Source: Ectothiorhodospiraceae bacterium (GTDB lineage Bacteria; Pseudomonadota; Gammaproteobacteria; Nitrococcales; Aquisalimonadaceae). Taken from it: a stretch of DNA of 64,000 bases. Position 1 is the stretch's first letter; each line of letters starts with the position of its first letter. A program made the position numbers and the translations under genes. Positions 34,617 to 44,205 of the stretch are shown here, piece after piece. Location: contig JAFIFU010000009.1 in the NCBI GenBank assembly GCA_020831885.1, positions 1 to 64,000 on the forward strand, in the 5' to 3' direction. The notes beneath the pieces were generated by a model that was not told the origin of the DNA, did no database searches, and saw only the letters and a program-made list of their open reading frames with translations.

Positions 34617-34980
34617 CGGAATCATGCCGCTGCGTGTCCTTCCCGGCCGCCCCCTGCCATGGCCAGCGTCCCTCCACCTCCAGATGCAAGGTCATGCTGA
34701 GGAAGGTACGGATCAGCACGATGGCTGCCAGGACCGCGATACTGGTCAGCCCCTCCGGTACGATGATGGTCTTGATGATGTCTCCGGCGATGAGAAAGTC
34801 CAGCCCCAGCAGCAGCGAGCGCCCCATGCGGTGGCGGTAATCGATATAGGCGGCATGGCTGTCGAAGCGGCTCGGCTGTGCCAGAAACCGGACTGTGGCC
34901 AGCGTAAAGCCTGTCAGCAGAACCAGAACACCGGCCGCCTCGAAGCCAACCACCACCCATTCAATGAAGGGGATCAGCAT
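34606..34980 (-). CDS. DUF1622 membrane protein
   Basis: Predicted 124 residues with three hydrophobic segments (about 6-28, 53-70, 77-95). The core RSLLLGLDFLIAGDIIKTII is typical of DUF1622. Start ATG 34980 (MLIPFIEW) follows GGGTGGGGGTGCGGT; the 18 upstream codons from 35034 are unlike the family. Function unknown. Confidence 0.8.
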   Translation of the reverse strand: MLIPFIEWVVVGFEAAGVLVLLTGFTLATVRFLAQPSRFDSHAAYIDYRHRMGRSLLLGLDFLIAGDIIKTIIVPEGLTSIAVLAAIVLIRTFLSMTLHLEVEGRWPWQGAAGKDTQRHDSGKP

Positions 34981-35091
34981 ACCGCACCCCCACCCCGGAG
35001 GCTGCGCCCGTCGCTTTGCAGCTCCGATGGCCATGAGTCACAATGAACGGCCGTTGAGGCAACATCACCCACGTACCGCATCGGGAAATCC

Positions 35092-35286
35092 ATGGAACCA
35101 TCCGCAAAGGCGCGACTGCTGCATTGGTGTGGGCTTGCCTGCCTGGCGCTGTCGGTACTGGTGCTGTTCATCATCGGCCCCCTGTGGGAACGCCTTGGTG
35201 TCTGGAGCATGGTGCTCTGGGTCGCGTTGGGCATCACCGGCATGCTCCTGTTGCAGAAGGGACCGCCACCGGATGTTCCTGACTAG
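35092..35286 (+). CDS. small two-helix membrane protein
   Basis: Predicted 64 residues with hydrophobic stretches at about 10-30 and 38-54, consistent with an inner-membrane hairpin. ATG 35092 follows GGGAAATCC. No recognised domain. Small size and composition support a real gene but do not suggest a function. Confidence 0.55.
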   Translation: MEPSAKARLLHWCGLACLALSVLVLFIIGPLWERLGVWSMVLWVALGITGMLLLQKGPPPDVPD

Positions 35287-35344
35287 GGCCTGTTCGCACT
35301 TCCGCGCTCGCTGCGTTGCGGCTCTCGCAGGGCCAGGCCGTGGC

Positions 35345-35989
35345 TCAAAGGCCCCGATAGATGTCCAGCACACCGTTGATCACGAACTGGACCGCAATCA
35401 CCGACAGAATGATGCCGAACAGCCGGGTCACGATCTCCTTCCCGGTCTCCCCTAGCAGGCGGACCAGGTAGCGGGAATACACCATGGCAAAGTAACAGGC
35501 CCCGGTGGTGAGCCCGATCGCCATGAACACCAGTATCAGATGCCAGGCCGTGGGTGCCTGACTGGTAAGTATCATCACCGTGGCGATGGAACCCGGTCCG
35601 CTGATGAACGGAATCGCCAGCGGGATCACCGACACGTCCTGGGCCAGCTTTCCGTTACCGCGGGGATCCTCACCTGCCACCTCCTCCCCTTCATCCTGCC
35701 CCCTGCGGATCATGCCCATGGCGATACCGAACAGGATCAGTCCGCCGGCAATTCGGAATGCCTCCAGCGTGATGCCGAACAGTTTGAAGATCACTCCCCC
35801 CAGGAGAGCGAAAACGACAAAAATCCCGGTGGCGATCAGCGTGGCGCGGCGCGCCACGGCCTCCCGCGTTGCCTCGGAGGCCCGCGCCATCAGCGACAGA
35901 AAGGCGAAGGCGGTGGTAAGCGGGTTAACGATCACGAACAAGGCCGACATGGTGATCAGCCAGTACTCGAACAACAGACCAAACTGCAT
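35345..35989 (-). CDS. MarC family integral membrane protein
   Basis: A 214-residue protein with six hydrophobic segments. The N-terminal FVIVNPLTTAFAFLSL and central VIPLAIPFISGPGSIATVMIL are MarC signatures. The family was once linked to multiple antibiotic resistance, but its transport role is unproven. Start ATG 35989 follows GGGGGCGTT. The gene lies about 75 bp upstream of the phospholipase D gene's stop on the same strand. Confidence 0.9.
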   Translation of the reverse strand: MQFGLLFEYWLITMSALFVIVNPLTTAFAFLSLMARASEATREAVARRATLIATGIFVVFALLGGVIFKLFGITLEAFRIAGGLILFGIAMGMIRRGQDEGEEVAGEDPRGNGKLAQDVSVIPLAIPFISGPGSIATVMILTSQAPTAWHLILVFMAIGLTTGACYFAMVYSRYLVRLLGETGKEIVTRLFGIILSVIAVQFVINGVLDIYRGL

Positions 35990-36065
35990 AACGCCCCCAA
36001 GCCCCGCGTCACCCCATCATAACCGGTCATGCCCGCCCATGGGACCGCACCGCCCGGAACCGCCC

Positions 36066-37139
36066 TCACAGCCACCAGCGGAACTGCCACCCCAGCCAAC
36101 CGGCAACGCGCTCCCAACAGGGACGCCGTCCCAGGGACTCCAGCGTGATCTCCCGGGCCTGACACAGATCCCTCTCGAACTGCGCCTGCAGATCACCGCA
36201 TACGCGGGGGTCCGTGGTCACGTAGTGAATCTCGTAGTTGTGCAGGAAACTGCGGAAATCCAGGTTCGCGCTGCCGATGCTGGCCCAGTCCGCGTCGGCC
36301 ACCATGGTTTTGGCATGCAGCGTCCGCGGAACGTACTCGAAAATACGCACGCCGGCCTTGAGGAAACGCGCATACAGATGACGCGCTGTCAGTTCCAGGA
36401 GCCGTACATCCGACCGTGCCGGCAGTAGCAACCGAAGCTCCACACGCCTTGCGGCATCCACCAGATGGCGCGCGGTGAGCGGATCCGGGGCGAAATACGG
36501 CGTGGTCAGGGACACGCGGTGCTGCGCCCGGTGAAGGCCCAGGCGCAACAGATAACGCAGGGCATGCCGGTGCCGGGGCAGCCGGTTGGTCACCAGCATG
36601 TCGCCGGCCAGCAGATCGGGTGGCGGCGGGCGCCGCAGTCTGGCGGGCACACGGCGTGTCCAGAACAACGCGAACAGGTCGGCACCCTGGTCGGACAACG
36701 GAGCGCTGTCCAGGCGCACATGGGTATCACGCCAGCGCCCGTCGCCATGGTAGCGCCGGCTGCTCTGCTCGTGGATGTTGAAGCCCCCCAGATAGACATG
36801 CGCGCGATCCACGATCAGCAGCTTGCAGTGATTGCGCCGGTTGTACCGCCAGGGGTCACGCCAGGACCAGCGGTGGAAGCGCCGTACCCGGACGCCGGCC
36901 CGACGCAAGCGTTGCTGCAGCCGACGGGGAAACAGAAACAGGCTGCCCGCCGCATCGATGTGCAGGCGGACATCCAGACCCCGGCGTGCGGCGCGCGCGA
37001 GGGCAGCGGCGAACCGCCTGCCCACCCGGTCACCGGCGAAGATGTAGGACTCCATCCAGACCCGTTGTCGCGCGCAAGCGATGGCCCGCAGCATATCCGC
37101 ATACAGCGCATCGCCCTCATAGAATATCTGCTTGGTCAT
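36066..37139 (-). CDS. phospholipase D-type cardiolipin synthase
   Basis: A 357-residue protein with two HKD motifs, NHCKLLIVD (His104, Lys106, Asp111) and LHAKTMVAD, each followed by the usual GG-N/GSAN segments (YLGGFNIHEQ, SIGSANLDFRSF). Lacks N-terminal membrane helices, which fits the ClsB type rather than ClsA. It should join phosphatidyl groups to form cardiolipin or phosphatidylglycerol. Start ATG 37139 follows GGGAGCCAGGG; the 70 upstream codons are not family-like. Unusually Arg-rich, as expected at this GC. Confidence 0.88.
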   Translation of the reverse strand: MTKQIFYEGDALYADMLRAIACARQRVWMESYIFAGDRVGRRFAAALARAARRGLDVRLHIDAAGSLFLFPRRLQQRLRRAGVRVRRFHRWSWRDPWRYNRRNHCKLLIVDRAHVYLGGFNIHEQSSRRYHGDGRWRDTHVRLDSAPLSDQGADLFALFWTRRVPARLRRPPPPDLLAGDMLVTNRLPRHRHALRYLLRLGLHRAQHRVSLTTPYFAPDPLTARHLVDAARRVELRLLLPARSDVRLLELTARHLYARFLKAGVRIFEYVPRTLHAKTMVADADWASIGSANLDFRSFLHNYEIHYVTTDPRVCGDLQAQFERDLCQAREITLESLGRRPCWERVAGWLGWQFRWWL

Positions 37140-37261
37140 CCCTGGCTCCCTGGGAAACGCTGACGTATTCACCCGACCACGGGAATACGTCGGTGCCTCC
37201 CTTGCGCCGGCGGCAGGCCGGCCGCACCATGATATGTGATCATGGCGCGGGGAAAGGACCA

Positions 37262-37639
37262 ATGAACAAGTCACGGGGTCAGGGCCAGTCGCTGGGCGCT
37301 CTGCTGCTGGCCTACCTGTTCGCCGGCTGGCACATGCGCGGCATGCCACGGGACACCCAGGAACAGCGCCGGCGGCGGGCCGTCTGGGCGCGGGATCATG
37401 GCGCGCGCTTCGCCGGGCGCTGGTTCATCATTGCCCTGCTCAGTTGGATGATACAGATGTCACCCCTGGGTTACCTGTTCACGGTCGCCGGCATTCCCCT
37501 GTTGGCCATCCTGTTCCTGATGGCCCTGCTGCTGGGCGTGGGCCATCTGGCCCTGCAGATCGTCGCCCAGAAACGCGCCGGGCCGCCCCGCATCGACCCG
37601 CCGGAAGACTGGCCCGACGACGAGGATCCGCGGAACTGA
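37262..37639 (+). CDS. hypothetical membrane protein
   Basis: Predicted 125 residues with a basic N-terminal half (RDTQEQRRRRAVWARDHG) and two hydrophobic segments (about 52-72 and 75-100), ending in an acidic, Pro-rich tail PPEDWPDDEDP. ATG 37262 follows AAAGGA. No recognised family. Convergent with the CDGSH gene 27 bp downstream. Confidence 0.6.
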   Translation: MNKSRGQGQSLGALLLAYLFAGWHMRGMPRDTQEQRRRRAVWARDHGARFAGRWFIIALLSWMIQMSPLGYLFTVAGIPLLAILFLMALLLGVGHLALQIVAQKRAGPPRIDPPEDWPDDEDPRN

Positions 37640-37666
37640 TCGTCGGTGAAGCACCGCGCCGGCGCC

Positions 37667-37933
37667 TCAGCCCTCGCCACCCACCGCGTCGTCGGACACT
37701 TGCTTGTGGCTGCCATCACAATACGGTGGATTGGCGGTCTGCTTGCAACGGCAGAGAAAGGCGGGACCACCATCCCGGGCCTGGAACATGAGCGGGCGCA
37801 GATCCGTTTCCCGGTGGGATCCGTCGCAGAACGGCTGCGTGGCGGAACGCCCGCAGACACAGAAGGCATAGCGCCTGCCCTGTTCCAGTTCCACACGCAC
37901 CGGGCGGTTCGCGGCGATGATCGGTTTAGACAT
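37667..37933 (-). CDS. double CDGSH iron-sulfur domain protein
   Basis: Predicted 88 residues with two CDGSH-type [2Fe-2S] modules: FCVCGRSATQPFCDGSH and LCRCKQTANPPYCDGSH, each giving three Cys and one His ligand. This tandem form resembles mitochondrial CISD3 and its bacterial relatives. Start ATG 37933 after GAGAGGAACCG. No membrane helix. Likely electron or cluster transfer; partner unknown. It is divergent from the quinone reductase gene, which may be functionally linked. Confidence 0.9.
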   Translation of the reverse strand: MSKPIIAANRPVRVELEQGRRYAFCVCGRSATQPFCDGSHRETDLRPLMFQARDGGPAFLCRCKQTANPPYCDGSHKQVSDDAVGGEG

Positions 37934-38029
37934 CGGTTCCTCTCCAGAGACGACAACACCCAAAGTGTGCCATCAATCCGGTACCATCATGCACGATGAT
38001 TCGGACAATCCCAGGAGACGCCGCGTCCC

Positions 38030-39016
38030 ATGAATTTCCGCGCCATGGTCTGTACGGCCCTGACCGGCCCCGGATCCCTGCAGTTGCAGGAACGTCCCGC
38101 CCCGGCACTGGAGTCGGGCCAGATACGTATCGCCGTGCGCGCCAGCGGCGTGAACTATCCGGATCTGCTGATGACCTACGGCCGCTATCAGTTGCGGCTG
38201 CAACCGCCATTCATCCCCGGCATGGAAGTGGCCGGCGAGGTGATTGAAACCGGACCCGGCGTCAACCGTGTTGCCACCGGGGATCGGGTCATCGCTTCAA
38301 CCCGCGCGGCAGGGTACGCGGAACAGGTGGTGGCCGCCGAGGATGCCATCATGCCCCTGCCGCCCGGTTTTTCCTTCGCCGAGGGTGCCACTTTCACCGT
38401 GGCCGGCCGCACGGCGTTCCACGCCCTGGTGGATCGCGGGCAACTCGCCTCCGGGGAGACCCTGCTGGTGCTTGGCGCCACCGGGGGCGTCGGCCTTACC
38501 GCCGTGGAACTGGGCAAGCTGCTCGGCGCCCGGGTGATTGCGGTGGGGTCCAGCGACCGGAAACTGGCGATCGCCCGTGAACGGGGTGCGGATGCCGTGG
38601 TGAACTACCGGGAGCAGGAGTTCCGTTCCGCGGTCAGGGCGCTGGTGGGTGAAGCCGGGGTGGATGTTGTCTATGACCCCGTGGGCGGAACACTCTCCAC
38701 GGAATCCGCTCGCCTGTTGGCCTGGGGTGGACGCCTGCTGATCGTGGGGTTTGCCAGCGGCAGTTTTCCGGAGCTCCGGGCCAATCACGCGTTGATCAAG
38801 GGCTACAGCGTGATAGGGGTCAGGGCGGGTGAGTCGGCCCGTCGTAATCCCGAGCAGGCCCGACACGGCCTGGAAGCCCTATTCCGGCTGGCGGCCCAGG
38901 GGCACCTCCGTCCCCATATCTGCCGGACCTATCCGCTGCGTGATGCGGCCGAGGCGCTGCGCGGCCTGGAGTCCCGCGGTGTCGTGGGCCGCATCGCGCT
39001 GATTCCCGGTCCGTGA
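38030..39016 (+). CDS. zinc-free MDR-family NADPH:quinone oxidoreductase
   Basis: A 328-residue medium-chain dehydrogenase/reductase. FIPGMEVAGEVIETGPGV and ASGVNYPDLLM are MDR motifs, GATGGVGLTAVELGKLLGA is the NADPH Rossmann fold, and the zinc-binding Cys cluster of alcohol dehydrogenases is missing, as in Qor. Expected to reduce quinones or enones with NADPH. Start ATG 38030 at the end of a short leader after CCAGGAGACGCC. Standing beside the CDGSH gene. Confidence 0.88.
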   Translation: MNFRAMVCTALTGPGSLQLQERPAPALESGQIRIAVRASGVNYPDLLMTYGRYQLRLQPPFIPGMEVAGEVIETGPGVNRVATGDRVIASTRAAGYAEQVVAAEDAIMPLPPGFSFAEGATFTVAGRTAFHALVDRGQLASGETLLVLGATGGVGLTAVELGKLLGARVIAVGSSDRKLAIARERGADAVVNYREQEFRSAVRALVGEAGVDVVYDPVGGTLSTESARLLAWGGRLLIVGFASGSFPELRANHALIKGYSVIGVRAGESARRNPEQARHGLEALFRLAAQGHLRPHICRTYPLRDAAEALRGLESRGVVGRIALIPGP

Positions 39017-39030
39017 CATAACCGGTGCCT

Positions 39031-39297
39031 TCAACGACGGTCCGGCTGCCCGGCTTGCTGCTCCGTGGCCGGTGGCCCGTTCCCCTGCTGTTCCGGGATT
39101 TCCGGCCCGAACCGCCACAGCAGCAGTAACAGCACCACGAGCCCCAGGAGTGCAAGCAGAGCCCGCCGCGGGTTTTCCCGCAACACCGTCCAGGTATTCC
39201 GCGGTTCCGGATGATTCCCGATCACGCCGGCATTGCACAGCACACAGCGCATGGATCCGCGCGGATTGAGATTCGGGCAATCGGGGCAGGGTTTCAT
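39031..39297 (-). CDS. zinc-ribbon membrane-anchored hypothetical protein
   Basis: Predicted 88 residues. N-terminal four-Cys ribbon (CPDC, then CVLC about 14 residues later), one membrane segment (about 47-62) and a polar Gln/Pro-rich tail. Start overlaps the thioesterase stop by 4 bp, so the two are coupled. Zinc binding is likely; role unknown. Confidence 0.65.
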   Translation of the reverse strand: MKPCPDCPNLNPRGSMRCVLCNAGVIGNHPEPRNTWTVLRENPRRALLALLGLVVLLLLLWRFGPEIPEQQGNGPPATEQQAGQPDRR

Positions 39298-39725
39298 GCG
39301 GGACGCTGTTCCTTGGGTGGAATGGAATAGGTCACCGCGGCATGGGCAACGAGGGCGTCGTCCCCGTCCGCATGCATGGTCACTTCTCCGACCGCAAGCC
39401 GGTTACCGAGTTTCAACAGCCGACACTCGCCGATGATGTCGCCGGGTTCCGGCTTGCGCATGAAATTGATGTTCAGCGACGTGGTCACGGCCATCACCAC
39501 CGGACCGAGCATGGCCAGGACCGCAGCGTACATGGCCACGTCGGCCAGTTCCATAAGGGCGGGCCCGGATATGGTTCCCCCGGGCCGCAGATTGGAACGG
39601 TGAAACGGCATGCGCACGCGAACGTAATGATCGCGCACGTCTTCGATACGCCAGGCGTCATCACGAAGATCCGGAAACCCCTGGGTGATCAACTCCTCCA
39701 GCTCGACAGCGGACAGTTTGGGCAT
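39294..39725 (-). CDS. PaaI/YdiI-type hotdog thioesterase
   Basis: A 143-residue hotdog-fold protein. HRSNLRPGGTISGPALMELAD is the family core; the acid in MELAD is the likely catalytic residue, followed by VTTSLNINFMRKPEPGD. Expected to hydrolyse acyl-CoA thioesters. ATG 39725. Coupled to the zinc-ribbon gene by a 4-bp overlap. Substrate unknown. Confidence 0.88.
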   Translation of the reverse strand: MPKLSAVELEELITQGFPDLRDDAWRIEDVRDHYVRVRMPFHRSNLRPGGTISGPALMELADVAMYAAVLAMLGPVVMAVTTSLNINFMRKPEPGDIIGECRLLKLGNRLAVGEVTMHADGDDALVAHAAVTYSIPPKEQRPA

Positions 39726-39828
39726 GTTCGACGTACTCTTTGGTTTACTCGTAACGGATAAAGCATATCGGCGGATGGCTTCCCAAACCAGCCGACAAAT
39801 ATGTCAGGGCATTCGCCCTGCCGTCCAT

Positions 39829-39852
39829 TAAGGAAACACCGATCTATTCCCC
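39829..39852. repeat. dispersed short repeat, copy 2 (diverged)
   Basis: TAAGGAAACACCGATCTATTCCCC, aligned with GGAA-x-C-x-C-x-GATC-x-ATTCCC of the copy at 25832-25856. It lies between the thioesterase and IclR genes. Confidence 0.35.
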
Positions 39853-39943
39853 ACGGGAGCGGCTTCCTTCCGTGATCGCCTGGAGTACTATTGACGACTG
39901 ACCATGCTCACCCCTGGCCACATGCACGGAGTAGATCAGGCCC

Positions 39944-40747
39944 ATGGGCTACCGACACCCGGATCAACCGCCGGATACCGGCGCGCCCCGCAGTACTTCC
40001 CTGGCCAAGGCGTCGACCCTGCTCCGGGTGGTGGCGCATCGGTTTCCCACCGGCGGAACCCTGTCACGGATCGCCCGCGAGGTGGGCATGAACACGGCAA
40101 CGGCGCACCGCCTGCTGACAGCCCTGGCTCAGGAGGGCCTGCTGACGTTCGACCCGTACCAGAAGACCTACCACATCGGCTTCGGCCTGCTGGAAATCGC
40201 CGAGTCCGCGCAAAGTGTGGCACCGGACCTGCAACTACGACATCGACTGAAACCCCTGCTGAACCGCATCTCGCTGCGCACCGAGGAATCCACGTATCTG
40301 TCCGTGCGTTCCAATCGGGACGCCCTGTGTATCGACGTGGCCGAAGGCACCTACCCGGTCAGCACCAACACGCTGCTTCCCGGCTCCCGGCGACCGCTGG
40401 GCGTGGGCGCCGGGAGCGTGGCGCTGTTGGCCAGCCTTCCGGAAAAGGAAAGCGCGGAACTCATCCGGCAGAACACCGGGCGCTTCGAACGCTATTCCGG
40501 TATCACCGCCGTGGAGGTGGAGGACGCGGTGGTCGCCTGCCGTCGCCGCGGATACGCCCTGAACCTGGGGCGGATAATCCCGGAGGTTGCCGCGGTGGGT
40601 ATCGCTTTCCGGGTACCCCGAAGCGGGGAGACGGTGGCCGTCATCGTGGCGTCGGTGCTCTCCCGCATGAACGACGCCCGTCGGCAAGAGGTGATTTCGG
40701 TGATTCACGACGAAATCCGGCGCCTGGAGCATCAGGCAATCAATTGA
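39944..40747 (+). CDS. IclR-family transcriptional regulator
   Basis: A 267-residue regulator. N-terminal winged helix (about 18-80) with LSRIAREVGMNTATAHRLLTAL followed by the C-terminal effector domain with STYLSVRSNRDALCIDVAEG and GVGAGSVALLASLP, both IclR-typical. IclR proteins bind small organic acids or aromatics. It directly precedes, on the same strand, a TAXI-TRAP transporter and nitrile hydratase genes and is the natural candidate for their control. Start ATG 39944 (MGYRHPDQ). Confidence 0.9.
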   Translation: MGYRHPDQPPDTGAPRSTSLAKASTLLRVVAHRFPTGGTLSRIAREVGMNTATAHRLLTALAQEGLLTFDPYQKTYHIGFGLLEIAESAQSVAPDLQLRHRLKPLLNRISLRTEESTYLSVRSNRDALCIDVAEGTYPVSTNTLLPGSRRPLGVGAGSVALLASLPEKESAELIRQNTGRFERYSGITAVEVEDAVVACRRRGYALNLGRIIPEVAAVGIAFRVPRSGETVAVIVASVLSRMNDARRQEVISVIHDEIRRLEHQAIN

Positions 40748-40801
40748 CTGCCAGTCTTTATCAAAATACGAGAAAACTATCTAAATAAGCGAGAATATCG
40801 G

Positions 40802-40831
40802 TTGCCAGCCTGCACACAGTCCTCCTATAGT
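40802..40831 (+). promoter_or_regulatory. candidate sigma70 promoter of the TAXI-TRAP operon
   Basis: TTGCCA and TATAGT separated by 18 bp, in a 206-bp AT-rich gap after iclR. The transcript would have a leader of about 115 nt before the ATG at 40954. CGAGAA occurs twice just upstream (about 40768 and 40790), which could be operator half-sites. Confidence 0.45.
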
Positions 40832-40953
40832 CCATAACTGTCACCAGGTGACCGCAGCCGATGCCGGTGCTCTCGGGCCCGGATTCCATCGCAACCGCGC
40901 AACGACAAGAGCTCCTGACCACAGGGGCGTACAATTGCTGGAGGAGACACACC

Positions 40954-42099
40954 ATGAACGCAGCCCGCTCACTTTTCCGCAGTCTGTCGGTGGCAACACT
41001 GACCGGCTCATTGGCCCTGGGTATCGGCGGTGCGGCCCACGCCGCGGAGTTGCCGTCGTCGATGACGTGGACGTCCTACGATGTGGGCTCGGCGGGCTAC
41101 GCCGAGGCCTCGGCCATTGCCGACGCCTTTGGCCGCAAGTACGGCACCCGGGTGCGCATTCAGCCTTCCGGTTCGGCCATCGGCCGGCTGCAGCCGGTGG
41201 TCATGGGTCGGGCAGAAGTGGGCTTCCTGGCCACAGAGACCTGGTTCGCCGCAGAGGGCATCTACGATTACGCGGCACGGCGCTGGGGGCCTCAGGATCT
41301 CCGTGCCGCCGGCGGTCGGCCGGCGTCCTTCGGCGTGTTCACCGCCCGCGACGCCAACATCACCAAGCTCGAGGAGCTCAAGGGTGTGCGGATGGCGTTT
41401 GTCGCCGGCAACCCCTCTGTGAACGTCAAGTGTGAGGCCTTTCTGGAATTCGCCGGGCTCACCATCGACGATGTGGACGCCATCATGTTTCCCACCTACG
41501 GCGCGGCCATGAGTTCCGTGGCCGAGGGCCAGGCGGACGCTTCCTGCACCACCACCACGCCCAGCCAGGTCTACGAGCTGGAGCAGTCGCCCCGGGGTAT
41601 CCGCTGGCTCGAGGTGCCCCCGGAAAACGAGGAGGGCTGGGCACGGCTCAACGACATCGCCCCCTTCTTCGAACCGTTCAAGGAAACCGTGGGCGCCGGT
41701 ATCAGCGAGGATAACCCGGTGAACATCCTCGCCTACCGCTACCCGCTGCTGGTCATGCGGGCCGATCTGGATGAGGACATCGTGTACGCTTTTACCAAGG
41801 CCATGCACGAGACCTATGACATGTACAAGGACGCCACGGCGGTGATGCCCCGCTGGAACATGGAGCAGGCCGGCACCCCGGCCACGGATGTGCCGTTCCA
41901 CGAGGGGGCCATCCGGTATCTGCGCGAGGCGGGCATCTGGACCGACGAGCACGAGGCCTGGAATGAGGCGCGGCTGGCACGCCTCAAGGCCCTGCAGGCG
42001 GCCTGGACGGAGGCCATCGACGAGGCCGCCGGCAAGAGCGACGACGAATTCGCCGATATCTGGGAGCGACACCGGCAGGCCGCATTGGAATCACTCTGA
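40954..42099 (+). CDS. TAXI-family TRAP transporter solute-binding protein
   Basis: A 381-residue periplasmic protein with signal peptide ending near AAHAAE (residues 1-28). The mature part begins with a TAXI-type strand MTWTSYDVGSAGYAEASAI, then VVMGRAEVGFLATETW and LKGVRMAFVAG. TAXI binding proteins capture carboxylates or amino acids for a fused DctQM permease. Start ATG 40954 follows a strong GGAGGAGA. The permease gene follows after 104 bp. Substrate unknown; the nitrile hydratase genes downstream suggest a nitrile, amide or acid. Confidence 0.9.
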   Translation: MNAARSLFRSLSVATLTGSLALGIGGAAHAAELPSSMTWTSYDVGSAGYAEASAIADAFGRKYGTRVRIQPSGSAIGRLQPVVMGRAEVGFLATETWFAAEGIYDYAARRWGPQDLRAAGGRPASFGVFTARDANITKLEELKGVRMAFVAGNPSVNVKCEAFLEFAGLTIDDVDAIMFPTYGAAMSSVAEGQADASCTTTTPSQVYELEQSPRGIRWLEVPPENEEGWARLNDIAPFFEPFKETVGAGISEDNPVNILAYRYPLLVMRADLDEDIVYAFTKAMHETYDMYKDATAVMPRWNMEQAGTPATDVPFHEGAIRYLREAGIWTDEHEAWNEARLARLKALQAAWTEAIDEAAGKSDDEFADIWERHRQAALESL

Positions 42100-42203
42100 A
42101 CCGGCCTTGATGGAAGCAGCGCTGCTGTCGGCGAAAGCCGTCGGCAGCGCCGCTCTGTCCGCAGGATTCCAACCTGAACGTCTCGCCGTGGAGCCATCGC
42201 CCC

Positions 42204-44150
42204 ATGACCCAGCCCACTGATGCGACCAGAACCAGTCAGGCACCTGCCGACCCGGATGAACACAAGCGCCTGAAGGGCGTTGCCTACTGGTTTGCGGTGA
42301 GCCTGGGGACCATCGGTCTGCTAATGACCATCAACCAGACTTTTCACCTGCGGGTGATGGGTTTCTCGCCATTGGGGAACTCGTTTCTCTACTATCTCAT
42401 CGGCCTGTTCCTGGCCGCCGCGTTCATCGCATTCCCGGCTCATTCCGGAGCGGCGCGGCGCGTGCCCTGGTATGACTGGCTCCTGGCGGCGGCAGCCCTG
42501 GCCTCCACCGTGTATATCGGCATCCACGGCCTGCAGATCATCCAGGAAGGCTGGGATTTCATGGCACCCATCCAGGCCACGCTGGCCTCGGCGGTGATTC
42601 TTGCCCTCGTTCTCGAGGGGGTACGGCGCTGCGGGGGCTGGCCGCTGCTGGCAGTCGCACTGTTCTTTGGTGCCTATCCTCTATTCGCCGGGTATATGCC
42701 TGGTTTCCTGTTCGGCACCCAGTTCGATCTCGGTGAGACGATCCGCTCCCACGTGATGGGGGTGGAGAGCATCATCGGCATCCCCATGCAGGTGGTAGCC
42801 CGGCTGGTGATCGGCTTCGTGGTCTTCGGCGCGGCGCTCACCGTCACCGGCGGCGGCGATTTCTTCATGCGCTTCGCCACCGCGCTCATGGGACGTACCC
42901 GCGGCGGTCCGGCCAAGGTCTCCGTGGTCTCCAGCGGTTTCATGGGCAGCCTGTCCGGGAGCGTGATCTCCAATATCCTCACCACCGGCCCGATCACCAT
43001 CCCCACCATGAAGCGGGCCGGCTATCCACCGCACTACGCCGGCGCGGTGGAGGCCTGCGCTTCCACCGGCGGCACGCTCATGCCGCCGGTCATGGGGGCG
43101 GTGGCCTTCATCATGGCCTCGTTCCTGGGCGTACCCTATGCCGAGGTGATGATCGCCGCCTTCCTTCCGGCGCTGCTGTTCTACGTGGTGCTGCTGTTCC
43201 AGGTGGACAACTACGCCGCCCGCCGCGGCCTCAAGGGCCTGCCGGATTCCGAAATCCCCGGCCTGTGGGAGACCCTGAAGGACGGCTGGCCCTACCTGTT
43301 CAGCCTGGCGATGCTCATCTACATGCTGCTGTTCATGCGGCTCGAGGCCCACGCGCCCTACTACGCCACCCTGGTGCTGCTGGGTATCTCGCTGTTCAAG
43401 CGGAAGTACCGCCTGAACTTCCGCCGCGGCCTGCAACTGCTCGCCACGCTCACCACCAGCGTGGCCAACCTGGTGGCTATTCTGGCCGGTATCGGTCTGG
43501 TGGTTGGCGGGCTGTCCTACACCGGGGTGGCCGGCGCCTTCTCCCGGGAACTGCTGCTCCACGCCGGCGGCTCCATCCCGCTGATGCTGGCTGCCGGTGC
43601 GGTCACCAGCTTCGTGCTGGGGATGGGCATGACGGTGAGCGCCTGTTACATCTTCCTCTCGATCCTGCTTGCTCCCGCATTGGTGGCGGCAGGGCTCAAT
43701 CCCCTGGCAAGCCACCTGTTCATCCTGTATTGGGGGATGATGTCCTACATCACACCCCCCGTCGCCATTGCGGCCATCACCGCTGCCGGCGTCGCCGGTG
43801 CGCGCGCCGGGAAGACGGGACTGTTCGCCATGCGCCTGGGTAGCATCCTGTTCGTGCTGCCTTTCCTGTTCGTACTGAACCCGTCCCTGATCCTTCAGGG
43901 CGACATCGGCCGGATTCTGCTCTCCGCCGCCACCGCAATCACCGCCATGTGGTTGCTGGCCTCCGCGGCGGAAGCCTATCTGTACCGGGTCGGCATCATC
44001 CGTTGGCCGACGCGCATTCCCGTACTCTGCGCCGGACTCGCGCTCATCTATCCGGAACCCACCAGCGATGTGGCGGGCCTCACGCTGATCGCTCTGATTT
44101 ATGTCGCGCACTGGATCACCGGCCGGCGGGCGCAGACAGCGTCCCCGTAA
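42204..44150 (+). CDS. TRAP transporter fused permease (4TM-12TM)
   Basis: A 648-residue protein in which the small DctQ-like part (first about 170 residues) is fused to the large DctM-like part. Signatures include [21 protein letters not shown], the [18 protein letters not shown] loop, and the later [20 protein letters not shown]. Works with the TAXI binding protein upstream using a sodium or proton gradient. The stop at 44150 is followed 55 bp later by nitrile hydratase alpha, so one operon is probable. Confidence 0.92.
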   Translation: MTQPTDATRTSQAPADPDEHKRLKGVAYWFAVSLGTIGLLMTINQTFHLRVMGFSPLGNSFLYYLIGLFLAAAFIAFPAHSGAARRVPWYDWLLAAAALASTVYIGIHGLQIIQEGWDFMAPIQATLASAVILALVLEGVRRCGGWPLLAVALFFGAYPLFAGYMPGFLFGTQFDLGETIRSHVMGVESIIGIPMQVVARLVIGFVVFGAALTVTGGGDFFMRFATALMGRTRGGPAKVSVVSSGFMGSLSGSVISNILTTGPITIPTMKRAGYPPHYAGAVEACASTGGTLMPPVMGAVAFIMASFLGVPYAEVMIAAFLPALLFYVVLLFQVDNYAARRGLKGLPDSEIPGLWETLKDGWPYLFSLAMLIYMLLFMRLEAHAPYYATLVLLGISLFKRKYRLNFRRGLQLLATLTTSVANLVAILAGIGLVVGGLSYTGVAGAFSRELLLHAGGSIPLMLAAGAVTSFVLGMGMTVSACYIFLSILLAPALVAAGLNPLASHLFILYWGMMSYITPPVAIAAITAAGVAGARAGKTGLFAMRLGSILFVLPFLFVLNPSLILQGDIGRILLSAATAITAMWLLASAAEAYLYRVGIIRWPTRIPVLCAGLALIYPEPTSDVAGLTLIALIYVAHWITGRRAQTASP

Positions 44151-44205
44151 TACGGCTCATGAAAAGCTTGCTATGGTGTACGGACGAGAACCGGGAGTCT
44201 TAGCC

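Noticed and set aside
42681-44111. 476-codon minus-strand frame opposite the TRAP permease
   Set aside because: Gln/His/Gly-rich shadow of the permease; no recognisable domain.
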